From assembly GCF_035918155.1 (NCBI RefSeq), contig NZ_CP109328.1, forward strand, positions 744,001-808,000: a stretch of DNA of 64,000 bases, given 5' to 3'. The stretch is from Streptomyces sp. NBC_01591. Its GTDB lineage: Bacteria > Actinomycetota > Actinomycetes > Streptomycetales > Streptomycetaceae. Positions 16,640 to 26,188 of the stretch are shown piece by piece; the first letter of the stretch is position 1; every line of letters starts with the position of its first letter. The notes under the pieces were generated by a model. It saw only the letters and a list, made by a program, of their open reading frames with translations, was not told the origin of the DNA and ran no database searches. The position numbers and the translations under genes are program-made.

Positions 16640-18595
16640 TTACGAGACTTGCACAGTGACCTTCTGTCCGGGTGCGACGGACACCTTTGCGTAGGTGCAG
16701 GTCTTTCCGTTGACGGTCTTCTTCTTGACTGCTTGGGGGACGCCGTTGACCTTGATTGTCGAGTGGCTGCCGGGGAAGCGGGCCTCCCACTTGTAGCGGG
16801 CCGAACCCGTGGCGTTGGTCAGGGTCGACTTGGTGGCACCGTCATGACGCAGGGTGAAGGTGTTGCCGCCGATCTTGATGTCCTTGATCTGCAGCCAGCC
16901 CATTCCGGCGGGCATGCGGGACTGGGTGCTCAGGGCGCGCCCCGGGGCGTTGGGCTGCACGCCCATGAGGCCCTCGACGGTCTGGCTCAGCAGGGTGTAG
17001 GAGACTTCGGGATAGTCGCCGTTGGGGCCTTGCTTGGACACCGGGTGCTGATCGTTCCGCTTGTCGTAGACGTACTGCATCCACTTCCAGGCCGTGTCGT
17101 TGTACTCGTAGGCGAAGAACGTGTCCGGCAGGTAGCTGATCGCCTCGACGTTGGACGGCTTGCCGCTGCCGCTCGCTTGCTCGTCGACGTAGTCCAGGTA
17201 GGCATCGGCGCGCGCCCCCGGATTCATGATCTGTTTCATGGGCATGAACCAGCTGTTCTCCTTGCCCCAGCCGGTGAGCGCCTCGCCGTCGGTGGTGTAG
17301 CCGCGGACCATGTCGGCCCCTGAGCCGGAGCCGCTCCAGGTGTCGTTGAAGTACGACTTGAGGCTGTCGGCCTTCTGCCGGAACTTCTTGGACAGGGTGC
17401 TGTCGCCCTTGGCGGCGGCCAGGTCGGACATCGCCCGGTAGGCCTGGTACTGGGATCCGATGGAGTCCCCGGACTCGGCCAGGTGCTCCTCTCCGACCTC
17501 GTTGTAGCTGGCGGCGCCCGCGAAGATGCCGTTGCCGGTGCCTTCGGCGACACCGTTCGGCTTGTTGGCGTCGTGGAGTTCGATGAAGTCCTTGGTCGCG
17601 TGCTTGTAGAAGTCCCAGAGCGTGCCCTCGTTGACGTAGGCGCTGTCGCCACTCCAGCGGTAGGCGTGATTGGCCTTCTCTACCAGCTCGAACGTGGCCG
17701 GGACCTCTCGGACGAAGGAGGTTGGGCTCCGGTAGTCGATCGAGAGGTATGTCTTGTTGTCGAAGTTGATGGCCCATACGGGGTAGTACTTGTGCTCGGG
17801 CGTCGCGGAGCCGGCGAAGGCACGCAGCATGGCCTTGTTCGCGTCGTTCAGTCCGAGGATGGAGGCACCGGCGAGCTGGTGGGCCATATCGCGTGAGTAG
17901 TAGGCGCTGCGATGCGCATACCCGGCCCAGTAGGACGGGCCGTAGGTCCCGGTTCCGGTGCCGGACAGGTGGTTCTCGTCGACGTTCAGCGGACCGGTCG
18001 CGCCGGGCATCTGAACCCAGCTGTTGGCCTTGCGCTTCGACCAGTTGAACATCTCGACGATCTTCGGGTCGGAAGACGAAATCTCCGGGTCGACCGGGGC
18101 CGCGGGGGAGACCATGACGTCGTCGGCGTTGATCCAATTGCTGCCGGATTCGAAGGCGAGCTCCAGGTCGTCGCCGTTCTTCAGCGACACCCGGCTGATC
18201 GTGTACCGGGCGTAGCCGGACCGGCTGGGCAGATCCACCGCACCGGCCTGCGCGCCGTTCACCCGGGCGACGAACCTTCCCCCCGTGCCGCCGGTGGCGA
18301 TCCAGGCGGAGAAGTCGTACGTACCGTCACCGGACGCCGTGATGGTCTGCGCCACCTTGTTACCGCTTCCGGCATCCAGGTAGGCGAGCTTTGCGCCACC
18401 GTGCGGTGCGTTGGTGGCGACTCCGGTGCCGGAAGTGAACGTCCATCCCGTGGTGCCGTCCTCGAAGCCGAGATTGCTGAGGGGCAGCGCTGAGGTGGCT
18501 GCGATGGCCGGACTGCCCAGGGTCAGTGGTGTGAGCGGGGCGAGTGTGGCGAGTGTGGCTACGACTGCCAGGCGGACAGGACGGCGATGCCTCAT
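16640..18595 (-). CDS. secreted six-hairpin glycoside hydrolase with N-terminal CBM-like domain
   Basis: This encodes 651 residues. A signal peptide spans about 1-33 (LAVVATLATLAPLTPLTLG, then AIAA). Residues 36-165 form a beta-sandwich carbohydrate-binding-like module (SNLGFEDGTTGWTFTSGTG). The main body is an (alpha/alpha)6-barrel-like region rich in Trp and Tyr (YWAGYAHRSAYYSRDMAHQL, TTDGEALTGWGKENSWFMPM), followed by a beta C-terminal domain. I cannot name the GH family. It is divergent from the ABC sugar importer at 18803 and probably releases the oligosaccharide that the importer takes up. Confidence 0.75.
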   Translation of the reverse strand: MRHRRPVRLAVVATLATLAPLTPLTLGSPAIAATSALPLSNLGFEDGTTGWTFTSGTGVATNAPHGGAKLAYLDAGSGNKVAQTITASGDGTYDFSAWIATGGTGGRFVARVNGAQAGAVDLPSRSGYARYTISRVSLKNGDDLELAFESGSNWINADDVMVSPAAPVDPEISSSDPKIVEMFNWSKRKANSWVQMPGATGPLNVDENHLSGTGTGTYGPSYWAGYAHRSAYYSRDMAHQLAGASILGLNDANKAMLRAFAGSATPEHKYYPVWAINFDNKTYLSIDYRSPTSFVREVPATFELVEKANHAYRWSGDSAYVNEGTLWDFYKHATKDFIELHDANKPNGVAEGTGNGIFAGAASYNEVGEEHLAESGDSIGSQYQAYRAMSDLAAAKGDSTLSKKFRQKADSLKSYFNDTWSGSGSGADMVRGYTTDGEALTGWGKENSWFMPMKQIMNPGARADAYLDYVDEQASGSGKPSNVEAISYLPDTFFAYEYNDTAWKWMQYVYDKRNDQHPVSKQGPNGDYPEVSYTLLSQTVEGLMGVQPNAPGRALSTQSRMPAGMGWLQIKDIKIGGNTFTLRHDGATKSTLTNATGSARYKWEARFPGSHSTIKVNGVPQAVKKKTVNGKTCTYAKVSVAPGQKVTVQVS

Positions 18596-18802
18596 GGCGT
18601 ACTCCAGTGCGGGGCTCGAATGAGTGGCCGAAAGCTAGCAGCGGCGCTCGACGGGTTGCAATAGTCCTGCAGACTTGTGATGCGGAATCGATCAGAAAGT
18701 TTTCAATCAACCATTGCAAGTTGGATTGGCTGGTTGCTAACTTCCCTCCAGTCGACCCGACGTTCGGTCGATGTCCGAGCCGCATGTAGAGGTGGTCATC
18801 TC
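18596..18802. promoter_or_regulatory. divergent promoter region of the sugar locus
   Basis: This 207-bp region between the secreted hydrolase and the binding protein contains AT-richer sequence with partial dyads around 18700-18745 (CAACCATTGCAAGTTGG, CTGGTTGCTAAC) and TTGCAA-like words at 18656 and 18715. A LacI-type operator for the regulator at 23722 is expected here, but no single site is unambiguous. Confidence 0.4.
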
Positions 18803-20152
18803 ATGGACATGAGCCGTCGCAGAGTTCTTGGAGTGGGCGGCGTACTCGCCGCAGGAGCGGGCCTCGGCGGCCTGACCGCCTGCTCCGGCACCGGCAGCGC
18901 GGGCGCTCAGGGCGGCGGTCTTGGTGACGCCACCAAGGGCTCAATCACGGTGTGGAGCTGGCAGGGCCCGGCGGCGGAGTTGCGAGCGCTGGTTCCGGCG
19001 TTCAACAAGAAGTACCCGGACATCAAGGTGACCGTGCAGGACATCGGGAACCCGGCGATCTGGGACAAGATCACCACGGGCATGGCAGCCGGAGGGGCGG
19101 GCCTCGCGGACGTACTGCACATAGGCGTCGACTACCTGCCCGGATACGTGGACCGCTTCCCGGGCCAGCTTGCCGATCTCGGCAAGCTGGGAGCCCACAA
19201 GTACCGGGACGCCTTCGCGAAGGGTTTGTGGGAGACGGTCTCGCCCAAGGGCGAGCGGGTGAACGCGCTTCCGTGGGAGGCGAACTCGGCCGGGTTCTAC
19301 TACCGTGCCGATGTCTTCGAGGAAGCCGGTGTCGATGTCGAAGCGCTTGACACCTGGGACGACGCGATCGAGGCCGGCAAGAAGATCAAGGAGAAGACGG
19401 GCAAGTACCTTCTGGGGATCGACAAGCCCGCCTCGCAGCAGGACTCGGCGAACTTCTTCCAGCTGCTGCTCCAGCTCCAGGGCGGCTTCTATTTCAACAC
19501 CGACGGCGACATCACCCTCGATTCCGCCGAGGCCGTGCGTGCCATGTCGCTCATCAAGAAGATGAACGACGCCGGGCTTGTCAGCGACATCTCCGGCGGC
19601 TGGAACGCACTGATCAGCTCGATCAAGAAGGGAACGGCGGCGGTCCTGCCGTGGCCGACCTGGTTCGGCGGCATCATCGAGGAGACGGTCCCCGACCAGG
19701 CGGGCAAGTGGGGTGTGCGTCTGCCCCCGTCCGTACGCCGCGGCGGGACCGCCGCCGCCACCGTGAACTCCACACACCTGGCCGTTGCCGGTACCAGCAA
19801 GCACCAGGCCGCGGCCTGGAACTTCGTGGAGTTCGTGCTGACGCGGCCCGAGTCGCAGGTCAAGATCTACCGGGGCAAGGGGATCGCCCCGGCCCTGTTG
19901 AAGGCGTACGACGATCCGGTCTTCCACGAGCCGTCGAAGTTCTTCGGCGGTCAGAAGAAGGGTGAGATTTTCTTCGGTGCACTCAAGGCGCCCTCGCCGG
20001 CATACAACTACACCTCCGACTACGCCCGAGCGCTCAAGGTGGTCACCGACGCCCAGACGAAGGTGCTGCTCAAGGGCGCCGACCCGGCCAAGGTGCTGCA
20101 TGCGGCGGCGGACCAGCTCGCTTCCCAGACCGGACGCAAGGTCGCCCGATGA
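18803..20152 (+). CDS. ABC transporter sugar-binding lipoprotein
   Basis: This encodes 449 residues, starting at ATG 18803 behind GAGGTGG. The N-terminus MDMSRRRVLGVGG is a twin-arginine signal and LTACSG a lipobox, so it is probably a Tat-exported lipoprotein. The body is a family 1 extracellular solute-binding protein (MalE-like): ITVWSWQGPAAELRALVPAF, then WEANSAGFYYRADVFEEAG. The stop overlaps the next gene's start (ATGA). It binds the oligosaccharide for permeases 20149 and 21072; no ATPase gene is present, so the shared MsiK-type ATPase is presumably used. Confidence 0.93.
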   Translation: MDMSRRRVLGVGGVLAAGAGLGGLTACSGTGSAGAQGGGLGDATKGSITVWSWQGPAAELRALVPAFNKKYPDIKVTVQDIGNPAIWDKITTGMAAGGAGLADVLHIGVDYLPGYVDRFPGQLADLGKLGAHKYRDAFAKGLWETVSPKGERVNALPWEANSAGFYYRADVFEEAGVDVEALDTWDDAIEAGKKIKEKTGKYLLGIDKPASQQDSANFFQLLLQLQGGFYFNTDGDITLDSAEAVRAMSLIKKMNDAGLVSDISGGWNALISSIKKGTAAVLPWPTWFGGIIEETVPDQAGKWGVRLPPSVRRGGTAAATVNSTHLAVAGTSKHQAAAWNFVEFVLTRPESQVKIYRGKGIAPALLKAYDDPVFHEPSKFFGGQKKGEIFFGALKAPSPAYNYTSDYARALKVVTDAQTKVLLKGADPAKVLHAAADQLASQTGRKVAR

Positions 20153-21075
20153 GCGTTGTCACTTCCCCGACCCGTACGGTGCGATCGGCGGGTGTGCGCG
20201 ACTCCCGACCACCGCGCTTGAGCGCCCGCCGTCTCGCGCCGTACGCCTTCGTCCTGCCCGCCGTGCTGCTGTTCGCCGCCTTCAAGCTCTACCCGATCGG
20301 CTGGTCGTTCGTTCTCAGCCTCCACAAGACGGTCGACGGCGTCGACACGTTCGTCGGAGCGGACAACTACAAGCGGCTGCTGGACGACCCGCTGTTCTGG
20401 ACGGCACTGAAGAACACGGCAGTCATCCTGGTGGTCCAGGTGCCGATCATGCTGGCGCTTGCCACTGGCCTGGCCGTCGCTTTCAACTCGGCTTTCCTGC
20501 GGGCGCGTTCGGTGTTCCGGCTCGGATTCTTCATGCCGATGGTCACCGGCCTCGTGGCGTACGGTGTCGTCTTCTCCGTCCTGCTCAACGAGAAGTACGG
20601 GCTGGTCAACTGGTTGCTCTCGCTCGTCGGAATCGGCGAAGTGCCGTGGCTGACTGATCCGCTGTGGGCAAAGATCTCCCTCTGTCTGGCACTGACCTGG
20701 CACTACACCGGTTACAACGCGGTGATTCTGCTGGCCCGTCTGCAGACCATTCCCAAGGAGCTGTACGACGCCGCCTCGGTCGACGGGGCCGGAGCCTGGC
20801 AGTCCTTCCGTCACGTGACGCTTCCGGGACTCCGTCCGGCGATCCTCCTCGCCACGGTGCTCTCCACCATCGGCACCCTGCAGATCTTCGACGAGCCGTA
20901 CATCCTCACCCGCGGCGGCCCCGACAACGCGACGCTGACCATCGGCGTGTACCTGTACCAGAACGCCTTCACGTACTTCGACTTCGGCTACGCGTCGGCC
21001 ATCGCCTACGTCCTTGCGGTGCTGATCGGAGTCCTCGGCCTGATCCAGTTCCGGGTCCTGGGAGACAAATCATGA
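20149..21075 (+). CDS. ABC sugar permease, MalF type
   Basis: This 308-residue protein has six predicted membrane helices and the CUT1 EAA loop (ELYDAASVDGAGAWQSFRHV) that contacts the ATPase. It overlaps the binding-protein stop by four bases and its own stop overlaps the second permease start, indicating translational coupling. It forms the channel heterodimer with the product of 21072. Confidence 0.93.
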   Translation: MSVVTSPTRTVRSAGVRDSRPPRLSARRLAPYAFVLPAVLLFAAFKLYPIGWSFVLSLHKTVDGVDTFVGADNYKRLLDDPLFWTALKNTAVILVVQVPIMLALATGLAVAFNSAFLRARSVFRLGFFMPMVTGLVAYGVVFSVLLNEKYGLVNWLLSLVGIGEVPWLTDPLWAKISLCLALTWHYTGYNAVILLARLQTIPKELYDAASVDGAGAWQSFRHVTLPGLRPAILLATVLSTIGTLQIFDEPYILTRGGPDNATLTIGVYLYQNAFTYFDFGYASAIAYVLAVLIGVLGLIQFRVLGDKS

Positions 21076-21938
21076 CGACCCCCGCACGTGGCGCCGCCCG
21101 CGCACCACGCACCGGCCTGCACCGCCCAGGCCGCGGCATCCTGCTGACCTCGGGGCTGGCCATCGCGCTCGCCGCCGTACTCCTTCCCTTCTACTGGCTC
21201 GTCATCGCCAGCACCCACAGCACTGACGAGATCTTCGACTCCACGCCACCACTGCTTCCTGGCGGGGACCTCGGCAAGAACCTCTCCAGCCTGCAGGAGA
21301 CCGCGTCCTTCGGGCAGGTCGTGCTCAACTCTCTGCTCATCGCGGTCATTTACACAGTCTGTGCAGGAGCCGTCTGCACGCTGGCCGGCTACGCCTTCAC
21401 CAAGTACCGCTTCAAGGGCCGTGATGCGCTCTTCGGCATGCTGATGCTGGGGCTGGTCATCCCGACCCAGGTCACACTGGTTCCGCTGTTCAAGATGATG
21501 GCCGAGCTGCACTGGCTCAACACGTATCAGGCCGTGATCATGCCCAATCTGGCGCTGCCGTTCGGCATCTTCCTCATGCGCCAGTCGATGGCTGCGCTGC
21601 CCGACGAGCTGCTCGACTCCGGCCGCATGGACGGCTGCGGCGAACTGCGTCTGTTCCTGCGGGTCGTCCTGCCGCCAATGAGGCCCGCCCTGGCAGCACT
21701 GGGCATCTTCCTGTTCCTCTACCAGTGGAACGACTTCATCTGGCCCCTGATCGTGCTGCGCGACGATGCCTCCCTCACCATTCCCGTCGCACTCGCCTCG
21801 CTGCAGGGCGTCGACGACACCGACTACGGGGCCATCCTCACCGGAACGGCCGTCGCCGCCATTCCCATGATCATCGTCTTCCTGGCCCTTCAACGCCACT
21901 TCGTCTCCGGCCTGCTCGCCGGTGCTGTCAAGGAGTGA
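21072..21938 (+). CDS. ABC sugar permease, MalG type
   Basis: This encodes 288 residues from ATG 21072, overlapping the previous stop. There are six helices, beginning GILLTSGLAIALAAVLLPFY. The EAA motif is LLDSGRMDGCGELRLFLRVV, and NDFIWPLIVL is typical of CUT1 MalG-like subunits. It is followed after 2 nt by the glycoside hydrolase gene, whose ribosome site AGGAG overlaps this stop. Confidence 0.93.
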   Translation: MTTPARGAARAPRTGLHRPGRGILLTSGLAIALAAVLLPFYWLVIASTHSTDEIFDSTPPLLPGGDLGKNLSSLQETASFGQVVLNSLLIAVIYTVCAGAVCTLAGYAFTKYRFKGRDALFGMLMLGLVIPTQVTLVPLFKMMAELHWLNTYQAVIMPNLALPFGIFLMRQSMAALPDELLDSGRMDGCGELRLFLRVVLPPMRPALAALGIFLFLYQWNDFIWPLIVLRDDASLTIPVALASLQGVDDTDYGAILTGTAVAAIPMIIVFLALQRHFVSGLLAGAVKE

Positions 21939-21940
21939 TC

Positions 21941-23698
21941 GTGAGCACCCAGTCCACCGAGGCCGTCACCACTGCGGAACTGGCGCCCGCCACCTTCGAG
22001 CCACTGCTCGACACCGTGGAGATCGCCGTCCTGGCCCCGGGCGCCGACCCCGCCTGGTCACTGTCCGAAGTGCCTGGCGGCCTGAGAATGCTGCATGTCG
22101 AAGCCCCCGGCTCACCGGTGGAGATCCGGCTCTCCGCCCCGCTTGGCGATACAGCCGGCTACTGGCACCCGAAGGCAGGCTGGAGCCGGACCCTGGTCGC
22201 CGACTGGGAGGGCAGGTCCAGGGTCAGCCTCATCGACGGCCTCGCCGCCGGGTGCCTCTACGACTACTCGGGCGCCACACTGCTCGCATTCGCCGCAGCC
22301 GACCCCGTCCCCGAGGTCGCCCTGCGCTTCGGAGTGTCCGAGGAGAACGACACCCACGTCGTCCACCTCGAACTGCCGCCTTCCACCACACCGCACCGCA
22401 TCCTCTTCGTACCGCGCAGCCCCTCAGTTGCCTGGGCCATGCGCCTGCTGCGCGGCTGGTACGAAAAGCAGATCCCGGCTGTCATGCCAGTTCCCGAAGC
22501 GGCCCGACTGCCTCTGTACTGCACCTGGTATGCCTTCAATCAGCAGGTCGATGCGACAGCCGTCGAGCAGCAGGCCGCACTCGCCGCGGACATGGGCTTC
22601 GGCACGCTCATCCTGGACGACGGCTGGCAGATTTTCGGCAGCGGCCGCGGATACGCGGGGGTGGGGGACTGGCTCCCCGACCCCGACAAATTCCCCGACT
22701 TCGCCACTCACGTCGCCCGCGTACGCCGACTCGGACTGCGCTACATGGCCTGGGTCGCGCCTCTGCTCCTGGGCCCCCGGACCGACTGCTACGAGCAATG
22801 GGCTTCCTACGCCCCGGCCCTCGCCAAGGTTCCCGGTGCTCACGTCCTCGACCCCCGCAGCCCCGAAGTCCGCTCCCACGTCGTCCGCCTGTGCGTGCGC
22901 CTGGTGCGCGACTACGGTCTCGACGGACTCAAGGTCGACTTCCTCGACGAAGCCATGGCCTACGCAGGCGATGGCAGGGGCGATGTCGGGCAGGCACTCA
23001 CCCTCCTGCTCACCGAACTGCGCACCGCGTTGCTCGCCGAGCGGTCCGATCTGCTACTGGAACTGCGTCAACCCTACGTCGGTCCGGGCATGGCCGCGTT
23101 CGGCAACATGCTCAGATCCTTCGACTGCCCGGCCGACTCCACGGCCAACCGCGTCCGCACGATCGACACCGCGCTGCTCGCCGTTGGCGGTGTCGTCCAC
23201 TCCGACCCCTTGCTGTGGGACACCACGGCCCCCGCGGCGACCGCCGCACGGCAGCTCATCGGGGCACTTCACTCCGTTCCGCAGGTCTCCGTGCGCCTCG
23301 ACGCACTCCCCGAGGACCACGCCGAAGCGGTCCGCTTCTGGCTCGCCCAGTGGCGCCGCTTGCGCCCCCAACTGCTCGACGGAACGGTCGAGCCCGGCCG
23401 CCCTGACGATCTCTACACTCTGGTGCAGGCCGGAGCGGACGGGATGAACGTGGTGTCCGTGTTCAGCGACCGGACCGTACCGGTGCAGCCCGCGGTCCAT
23501 CGCGAGACGGTCCTGATCAACGCGACTGCCGAAAACCGGCTGGTGCTGGAGGTCCAAGATGAGGGAGCGCAGGTGGAGGCCGAGATCCGTGATCCCTCCG
23601 GCCGTATCATCGAGCGGACCCGGATCACACTCACCCCCGGCCTGCACAACCTGCCAGTGCCGAACATGGGGCTGGCCCTGATCCGGAAAACTGCATGA
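21941..23698 (+). CDS. GH36-like alpha-galactosidase family hydrolase, cytoplasmic
   Basis: This encodes 585 residues, starting at GTG 21941 directly after the permease stop; no signal peptide. A beta-sandwich N-terminal domain (about 1-180) precedes a TIM barrel with LPLYCTWYAFNQ, LILDDGWQIFG and YGLDGLKVDFLDE (clan GH-D nucleophile Asp), then RSFDCPADSTANR (acid/base region) and a C-terminal beta domain. The GH36/GH27 architecture is clear; the exact substrate (galactoside or another sugar) is not. It probably cleaves the imported oligosaccharide in the cytosol. Confidence 0.82.
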   Translation: MSTQSTEAVTTAELAPATFEPLLDTVEIAVLAPGADPAWSLSEVPGGLRMLHVEAPGSPVEIRLSAPLGDTAGYWHPKAGWSRTLVADWEGRSRVSLIDGLAAGCLYDYSGATLLAFAAADPVPEVALRFGVSEENDTHVVHLELPPSTTPHRILFVPRSPSVAWAMRLLRGWYEKQIPAVMPVPEAARLPLYCTWYAFNQQVDATAVEQQAALAADMGFGTLILDDGWQIFGSGRGYAGVGDWLPDPDKFPDFATHVARVRRLGLRYMAWVAPLLLGPRTDCYEQWASYAPALAKVPGAHVLDPRSPEVRSHVVRLCVRLVRDYGLDGLKVDFLDEAMAYAGDGRGDVGQALTLLLTELRTALLAERSDLLLELRQPYVGPGMAAFGNMLRSFDCPADSTANRVRTIDTALLAVGGVVHSDPLLWDTTAPAATAARQLIGALHSVPQVSVRLDALPEDHAEAVRFWLAQWRRLRPQLLDGTVEPGRPDDLYTLVQAGADGMNVVSVFSDRTVPVQPAVHRETVLINATAENRLVLEVQDEGAQVEAEIRDPSGRIIERTRITLTPGLHNLPVPNMGLALIRKTA

Positions 23699-23721
23699 CC
23701 CTGCCAGCGAAAAGGGGACGA

Positions 23722-24720
23722 ATGAAGGTCGGCATCGTTGAGATCGCTGCCCGGGCGGGTGTGAGCGAGGCCACCGTCAGCCGGGTCATCAACCGGCGTC
23801 AAGGAGTGGCGACGAAGACCAGGGACGCCGTCGAAAAGGCCATGGCAGAACTCGGCTACGAAAGGCCCGTGGAGGGCCAACTGGTCACGGTGATCACCGA
23901 GCACGTCTCCAACCCCTTCTTCGCCGACGTCGCCGAACGCATCGAGGCGGCACTGGCACCACACGGACTCAAGGCCGTGTTGTGCCCGGCGTTTCCCGGA
24001 GGGGTCCAGGAACGGGAGTTCATCGCCTCGATCATCGACAAGGGCATCGCGGCCGTCGTGTTCCTGTCCTCGTCCAACACCGTGGAGGGTGCCGACACCG
24101 AAACCTATGAGATGCTCCGCTCCCGACGTATCCCGTACATCGGTGTCAACGGGGGGTTCGCCGACAACGTTCCCGCGCCCGTCTTCTCCACCGACGACGC
24201 GCTGGCAGCCGAACTGGCCGTGGACCATCTCCACCGTCTCGGTCACCGCGCCATCGGCATGGCATCCGGGCCGGCCGGCAACCTCCCGGCCGACCGGCGT
24301 GTGCAGGGCTTCCTCGACGCCATGGCCAAACGGGGCAGCAAGGACGCCGAACGCTGGGTGATAAGGCAGTCCTACACCGTCGAAGGCGGTCAGGCAGCCG
24401 CGCATACCCTGCTACAGCTCGGTGCCACCGGCATCGTCGCAGCCAGCGACTACATGGCCCTCGGCGCGATTCGCGGCATCCGCCGACAGGGATTCTCGGT
24501 CCCTGGGGATGTCTCCGTCGTGGGCTACGACGGCTCCATGATCACGGAGTTTGTCGATCCGCCCCTGACCACCGTGAGGCAGCCGGCCGACCGGCTCGCC
24601 CTCGAAGTCGGCCGCAGCGTCCTGTCGCTCGTCAGTAACCGCGAAGTACCGACGGGAGAACTCTTCTTCGACCCCGAACTGGTGATCCGCTCCACAACGG
24701 GGCCCGCGCCGCACAAGTAA
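23722..24720 (+). CDS. LacI-family transcriptional regulator
   Basis: This encodes 332 residues. ATG at 23722 is preferred over 23695 because it follows AAAGGGGACGA and gives the canonical start VEIAARAGVSEATVSRVINR. The periplasmic-binding-like effector domain spans about 60-330 (YIGVNGGFADN, VSVVGYDGSMITEF). As the last gene of the sugar operon it most likely represses the operon and the divergent hydrolase until the sugar is present. Confidence 0.92.
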   Translation: MKVGIVEIAARAGVSEATVSRVINRRQGVATKTRDAVEKAMAELGYERPVEGQLVTVITEHVSNPFFADVAERIEAALAPHGLKAVLCPAFPGGVQEREFIASIIDKGIAAVVFLSSSNTVEGADTETYEMLRSRRIPYIGVNGGFADNVPAPVFSTDDALAAELAVDHLHRLGHRAIGMASGPAGNLPADRRVQGFLDAMAKRGSKDAERWVIRQSYTVEGGQAAAHTLLQLGATGIVAASDYMALGAIRGIRRQGFSVPGDVSVVGYDGSMITEFVDPPLTTVRQPADRLALEVGRSVLSLVSNREVPTGELFFDPELVIRSTTGPAPHK

Positions 24721-24721
24721 T

Positions 24722-25215
24722 TTGGGTGCGGCTCGGTTCAAGGGCATCTTCACCACCTGCCTCCGGCTGATCGATCCGTTGCTCACCGAGTTGGAGATCG
24801 ACCCGAAGGCATACTGGGGCGGCTACGTCTCGCTGCACGACAGGCTGATCGAGGAGCAGGTCAAGGCCGTCCGCATCCAGTTGGAGGGCAAGCTTGCCAG
24901 GGCGCGAACTCTCTTCGAACAGCGTTACGGACACTTGGCGGCGAAAGAGCGTGAGATCGCGCGGCGACGATCACGCGGCAGTCGCCGAGATACATGGAGC
25001 ACGATGAAGAGAGGCCCTGCCCGGCCTGCGGCTCGAAGGGCTGGCTCATGGGTGACACTCATATCGACGAGACGAACGAGCCCGTCGTGGTCTTCACGCC
25101 CTACGTCTTCGCCTGCTCCGCCTGCGACCTCGGTGTCGAGAGCGAGGAACTCTGGGAACTCGGAGGCCTTGGTGACGAAGTCGTCCTCGACGTGACCCTG
25201 AGGAGTTCTACGTGA
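24722..25215 (+). pseudogene. frameshifted zinc-ribbon protein
   Basis: From TTG at 24722 a helical sequence (RFKGIFTTCLRLIDPLL, HDRLIEEQVKAVRIQLEGKL) runs to about 24965. A second frame adds GDDHAAVAEIHGA, and a third (from 24994) gives a zinc ribbon, RPCPACGSKGWLMGDT followed by FACSACDLGVESEELWELGG. The pieces read as one protein of about 160 residues broken by two frameshifts. The start may also be lost. Function unknown. Confidence 0.5.
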
Positions 25216-25715
25216 GCTGGGAGCCCGACGAGGACCTCTGCAGAGACAGGTAAACCCTCGACCGCACGTCCACCCCGCGAGACGCGCTCACGCTCGCCGG
25301 ATCGCTCGCCTCGGAACTGGAGGCCGCCGAGGAGGTGGTGCTGGCCGTGCCGCTGTACAACCTCGGTGTCTCCCAGCACTTCAAGACCTGGGTCGACCTG
25401 GTCATCGCCGGGGCGCCCCTGGGCAGCCCAGTGCTCAAGGACAAGCCGACCGTCCTGGTCACCGTGTGAGGCGGCGGCTATGGCCCTGGCACTCCGCGAG
25501 GGCTGGGGCCACTCCATCCCGTACCTCAAGCGCATCCTCGTCGACGTGTGGCACGCCGACCTCACGCTCGACTTCGATTCGGTGCGCCCCGGTTCCGGCC
25601 TCGTCGTCCAGGAGCCCGCCGACGAACCCGCCGACGAACCCGCGGGCGAGCTCGAGGCGGCTCGCCATCTTCCCGCCTCGCGGGTGGGCCCCGTCCTCAT
25701 CGAGCAGTTGACAAC
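25216..25715 (+). pseudogene. NAD(P)H/azoreductase-type flavoprotein relic
   Basis: The FMN flavodoxin-2 fold signature AVPLYNLGVSQHFKTWVDL is intact, followed by DKPTVLVTV. The next codon is TGA (25467-25469) where the family normally has Arg before GGGYGPGTP. A small indel follows, and the sequence resumes with WGHSIPYLKRILVDVWHADL in another frame. The N-terminus is also missing, so it is a dead quinone/azoreductase gene. Confidence 0.7.
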
Positions 25716-26025
25716 GCGGGCAGGCAGCTTCTCTCCAGCATCAGGCCGGGGTGTCGGCTCGTCGTATGCCCGAGGCCGGGGGGTGGCCCCTCCACTCCAC
25801 CAGCCGCTCCTCCCTCCAGGGGTATCCCCTGGAGCCTCCTGCTGCGGCATCTCCTGCGCCCGCCTTTCGGGGTACCGGGCGTTTGCACTGGTCACCATGC
25901 CCGTAGGGGCGTGGTCGGGATGCTGACATCCCCTCTGCGCACCCCCTGCCGCCCGCCTACCGAAAGGGAGAGGTGGGGGCGGGTGGGCGGGGAGCGCCTC
26001 GGGGATCGGTGGCCGGCCAGTCCCT

Positions 26026-26050
26026 CTCGCGCGTCGGTGGGGCCGCGCGC
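26026..26050. repeat. 25-bp repeat, copy 2
   Basis: Identical to 13303-13327 in the same orientation. Flanks are unrelated apart from a further GGTGC 2-3 nt downstream. Confidence 0.75.
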
Positions 26051-26063
26051 GACGGTGCCTCGG

Positions 26064-26086
26064 TGTTCACCGCGCCGCGGTGAACA
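26064..26086. repeat. 23-bp perfect palindrome
   Basis: TGTTCACCGCG, a single central C, then CGCGGTGAACA. It is a plausible operator or hairpin; no start codon with a clear ribosome site follows. Confidence 0.7.
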
Positions 26087-26132
26087 GAGCGCCATGGCAC
26101 CCGCCCAGCGCCCCAGGAACGGACGGGCGAGC

Positions 26133-26175
26133 AGACGCGGGAGGGGCCCATCGAATCCGGGCCCCTCTCGTGTCT
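26133..26175 (-). terminator. hairpin after HA fragment 3
   Basis: AGACGCGGGAGGGGCCC pairs with GGGCCCCTCTCGTGTCT (two G.U pairs), 13 bp beyond the minus-strand stop of the HA fragment. Confidence 0.7.
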
Positions 26176-26188
26176 GCACCCCGACCGT

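Larger units (their letters stand above)
25716..26188. other. gene-free stretch with palindrome and repeat
   Basis: No coding sequence is convincing. It contains the second 25-bp repeat (26026-26050), a 23-bp perfect palindrome (26064-26086) and a terminator hairpin (26133-26175). Confidence 0.5.
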
